This document shows, one piece after another, positions 6,338 through 7,725 of a stretch of 7,725 nt of DNA; position 1 is the stretch's first letter; every line of letters starts with the position of its first letter. Under the pieces are notes generated by a model. The model saw nothing but the letters and a program-made list of their open reading frames with translations. It made no database searches and was not told the origin of the DNA. The position numbers were made by a program, and so were the translations under genes. The stretch comes from Vampirovibrionales bacterium (GTDB lineage: Bacteria; Cyanobacteriota; Vampirovibrionia; Vampirovibrionales; JAGQHJ01), in NCBI GenBank assembly GCA_025451145.1, contig JANWKX010000167.1, positions 1 through 7,725 of the forward strand, in the 5' to 3' direction.

Positions 6338-6366
6338 ACTATATGAAAACCGGCATATCTTGTCAA
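6338..6366 (-). promoter_or_regulatory. Near-consensus sigma70-type promoter of guaD
   Basis: On the minus strand there is a perfect -35 TTGACA (6361-6366), a 17-base spacer, and a -10 TATAGT (6338-6343, 5 of 6). Transcription would start near 6331, giving a leader of about 32 bases before the guaD ATG. This is the strongest promoter in the window. It suggests housekeeping or high basal expression unless a repressor acts on it. Confidence 0.85.
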
Positions 6367-6385
6367 TCCATTCTAATTCATGGCG

Positions 6386-6414
6386 TTGGATTTATTCAGA
6401 ATGATTTAATCCAA
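6386..6414. repeat. Dyad upstream of the guaD promoter, possible operator
   Basis: TTGGATT (6386-6392) and AATCCAA (6408-6414) are exact reverse complements around a 15-base centre that itself contains ATTCAGAAT, a small palindrome. The dyad ends 20 bases upstream of the guaD -35 box, which fits an activator or repressor site. It may equally be chance in AT-rich DNA. Confidence 0.35.
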
Positions 6415-6423
6415 ACCCCAAAC

Positions 6424-6453
6424 AAAAGCCGGATCCGTTTGAATCCGGCTTTT
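6424..6453 (-). terminator. Intrinsic terminator downstream of the 185-residue protein gene
   Basis: The perfect 11-bp arms AAAAGCCGGAT and ATCCGGCTTTT surround an 8-base loop, with T runs on both strands. It begins 33 bases after the stop of the minus-strand gene at 6486 and separates that gene from the guaD promoter. The symmetric A/T flanks mean it could work in both directions. Confidence 0.9.
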
Positions 6454-6485
6454 ATTGTGGTGAGTCTTTGATACGGTAATTGCCC

Positions 6486-7043
6486 TTAAGGGATTTGGCC
6501 TTTGAGGACTTTGTCTTCGAGGTTAAACGCAATGCCGGTGTCACTCCCGGTCCACATATCCACAGAAAACATGTATCCCATTGATTCCAGCGTTTGAAGT
6601 CCAGCCATAATATCTCGGGCTAATTGCCAAAATTGCTTCTCCAAGCGTTCATTGCCGCCGTGATGGGCTTTACGAATTGCAATTGCTTTCAGCTGGGGGG
6701 GAATAATTTCACTGGCATAGAGTACTGTCCGTCTAATGCCATCGAGATCCACCCGATTACATGCCTCCTGGAAGAGCACCAAAAGATCCCGTAATGTGTA
6801 AGACACCTTTCCGGTTTGGTTTTCACCATCCTTCAGATCAAGCGTAAAGGCGGGTGCATCCAGGCGAGGATCAGCCAGCACAGCCGCTGGAATTTGAATG
6901 GCTTCATCCGGTTGAATGGCGAATCGATCACCCAGCGATTGAAAAAGCTTCACTTCCTGGGCGCCTTGAAACATAACATTTTTCGGACGCATCGCCTGCG
7001 CGGGCCTGGATACATGAGGGGTATATGCAGAAATCGGTTTCAT
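6486..7043 (-). CDS. Hypothetical protein, 185 aa, orphan
   Basis: I do not recognise this protein. The start is well supported: ATG at 7043 with AAGGAAAG about ten bases upstream. A clear terminator follows the stop, and codon use is similar to its neighbours, so the gene is very probably real. Residues 1-30 are basic and rich in Pro, Ala and Ser (MKPISAYTPHVSRPAQ...), ending in VMFQG. There is no hydrophobic signal-peptide core. The rest looks like a soluble mixed domain: a Leu/Ile/Pro-rich section (AIQIPAAVLADPRL), a helical middle (YTLRDLLVLFQEACNRVDLDGIRRTVLYASEIIPPQ), a basic patch (IRKAHHGGNERLEKQFW) and a C-terminal segment with MGYMFSVDMWTGSDTGIAF. There are no transmembrane segments and only one cysteine. 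It forms its own transcription unit, so its neighbours say little about its role. Confidence 0.8.
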   Translation of the reverse strand: MKPISAYTPHVSRPAQAMRPKNVMFQGAQEVKLFQSLGDRFAIQPDEAIQIPAAVLADPRLDAPAFTLDLKDGENQTGKVSYTLRDLLVLFQEACNRVDLDGIRRTVLYASEIIPPQLKAIAIRKAHHGGNERLEKQFWQLARDIMAGLQTLESMGYMFSVDMWTGSDTGIAFNLEDKVLKGQIP

Positions 7044-7198
7044 GAAATTTCTTTCCTTAACTCATTTATAAAATACTTTTAATATCATCCGGAAACGATA
7101 TGACGTATTTTGGAATAAAGATTTTCAAGCCTTTCGATTGTCTGCAATTCCATATATTTTTACATTTCTTCAACTCGTATATACTCAAATGAAGGCCA

Positions 7199-7265
7199 TA
7201 TCCCCATTGTTACCATTATTTCTCAGCCCAGTGAAGTCGGCTGAATCAGGCAATCGATGGGGATA
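7199..7265. repeat. Long-range inverted repeat with an inner hairpin
   Basis: TATCCCCAT (7199-7207) pairs exactly with ATGGGGATA (7257-7265), and three more pairs (TTG/CAA) are possible inside across a small bulge. Within the 49-base loop, TCAGCC (7223-7228) pairs with GGCTGA (7239-7244). It lies in the 250-base spacer after the esterase gene. No T run follows on either strand, so it is not a typical terminator. The rest of the spacer (7044-7198) is AT-rich and should hold the promoter of the 185-residue gene, but no convincing -35/-10 pair stands out. Confidence 0.45.
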
Positions 7266-7293
7266 AAAACCATGGTCCCTGTGTGAATTGTTG

Positions 7294-7725
7294 TTATTCT
7301 CCCTTAAACGCCCGTTGAAGCTCACGATTGACCAGCTCAACAGCCCCTCTGGTCGCTGGCGCATCGGCAAGGGGATTTAGCATCATAAAGTCATGAACAA
7401 TCCCAAGGAAACGCACTGCCAGCGTTGGCACCCCAGCTTCCAACAATCTTCGGGCATAGGCCTCACCTTCATCACGCAGCACGTCATTTTCATCGGTAAT
7501 GACCAGCGCAGGAGGCAGGCCTCTCAATTGTTCCGTTGAAGCCAATAGCGGAGACGCAAGCACTTCTCTACGTGCATTGACATCCGGTAAATAGGCATTC
7601 CAAAACCACTTCATCGCCGCTGTCGACAGCCAATAATTTCCATCGCCATAGGCTTTATAAGAGTCGGTCTCAAAATTGGCCGCCGTCACCGGGTAGAACA
7701 TCATTTGATAAATGATCTTAGGCCC
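7294..7725 (-). CDS. Alpha/beta-hydrolase, esterase/lipase-like (3' part only)
   Basis: The frame is open to the right edge of the window, so the N-terminal part of the gene, with the expected HGGG oxyanion motif and the GDSAG nucleophile, lies outside. The visible 143 residues are the C-terminal part of an alpha/beta-hydrolase of the fold-3 (hormone-sensitive-lipase-like) family. They start at the strand before the lid (IIYQMMFYPV), then the YGDGNYWLS region, the SPLLA segment, the strand with the catalytic Asp in TDENDVLRDEGEAYARRL (codon 7483-7485), and the catalytic His in GIVHDFMML (codon 7393-7395). Both visible catalytic residues are intact. Members hydrolyse carboxyl esters of short or medium chains; the exact substrate is unknown. 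The in-frame ATG at 7704 is internal, not a start. Confidence 0.88.
   Translation of the reverse strand, partial: GPKIIYQMMFYPVTAANFETDSYKAYGDGNYWLSTAAMKWFWNAYLPDVNARREVLASPLLASTEQLRGLPPALVITDENDVLRDEGEAYARRLLEAGVPTLAVRFLGIVHDFMMLNPLADAPATRGAVELVNRELQRAFKGE

Noticed and set aside
6300..6338. Longer guaD starting at TTG 6338
   Set aside because: That TTG overlaps the -10 hexamer of a near-consensus promoter, so it would not be in the mRNA. The ATG at 6299 has a good ribosome-binding site.
1..7725. CRISPR array, tRNA, rRNA, insertion sequence or phage genes
   Set aside because: I saw no regularly spaced direct repeats, no cloverleaf or rRNA-like stretch, no transposase or integrase motif, and no target-site duplications.

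Overview
The window is a compact stretch of bacterial chromosome with mid-range GC (roughly 45-50 % by eye). It shows ordinary bacterial signals: Shine-Dalgarno sites, a near-consensus sigma70-type promoter and a strong intrinsic terminator. Nothing marks it as phage, plasmid or insertion sequence. The lineage is not certain. FeoB belongs to a variant branch that I associate with anaerobic or early-branching bacteria. The 185-residue orphan protein has an N-terminal F-x-G motif that reminds me of Vampirovibrionia (Melainabacteria) proteins. This is a weak guess, not an identification.

Left part (1-2520). The end of an unidentified plus-strand gene (1-105) meets a minus-strand operon tail to tail, and their stop codons overlap. 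That operon, read right to left, is a 62-residue unknown protein (2469-2281), the 5'/3'-nucleotidase SurE (2235-1432), and a GG-doublet FAD-dependent oxidoreductase (1412-102). A TATAAT box at 2509-2514 probably marks its promoter.

Middle part (2470-4996). A non-coding gap of about 450 bases carries two hairpin-forming inverted repeats with 11-bp arms (one perfect) that share a CTCTGG half-site. Next comes a probable iron-responsive promoter, with a Fur-box-like dyad lying between and over the -35 and -10 boxes. It drives the translationally coupled ferrous-iron uptake genes feoA and feoB (ATGA overlap). FeoB is a 620-residue variant with an N-terminal Cys/His cluster and non-canonical gate motifs.

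Right part (4935-7725), all on the minus strand. From right to left there is the 3' end of an alpha/beta-hydrolase (esterase/lipase-like), a 250-base spacer with a long-range hairpin, an orphan 185-residue protein with a clear intrinsic terminator, and then guanine deaminase (guaD) with its own near-consensus promoter. guaD runs into feoB from the opposite strand, and the two coding regions overlap by 62 bases at their 3' ends.

Functionally the window combines nucleotide and purine salvage (surE, guaD), ferrous-iron import (feoAB) and two enzymes of unknown substrate. I see no clear new defence or mobile system. The most notable points are the variant FeoB with its Fur-like promoter, the paired hairpins upstream of it, the small protein that leads the surE operon, and the orphan 185-residue protein.
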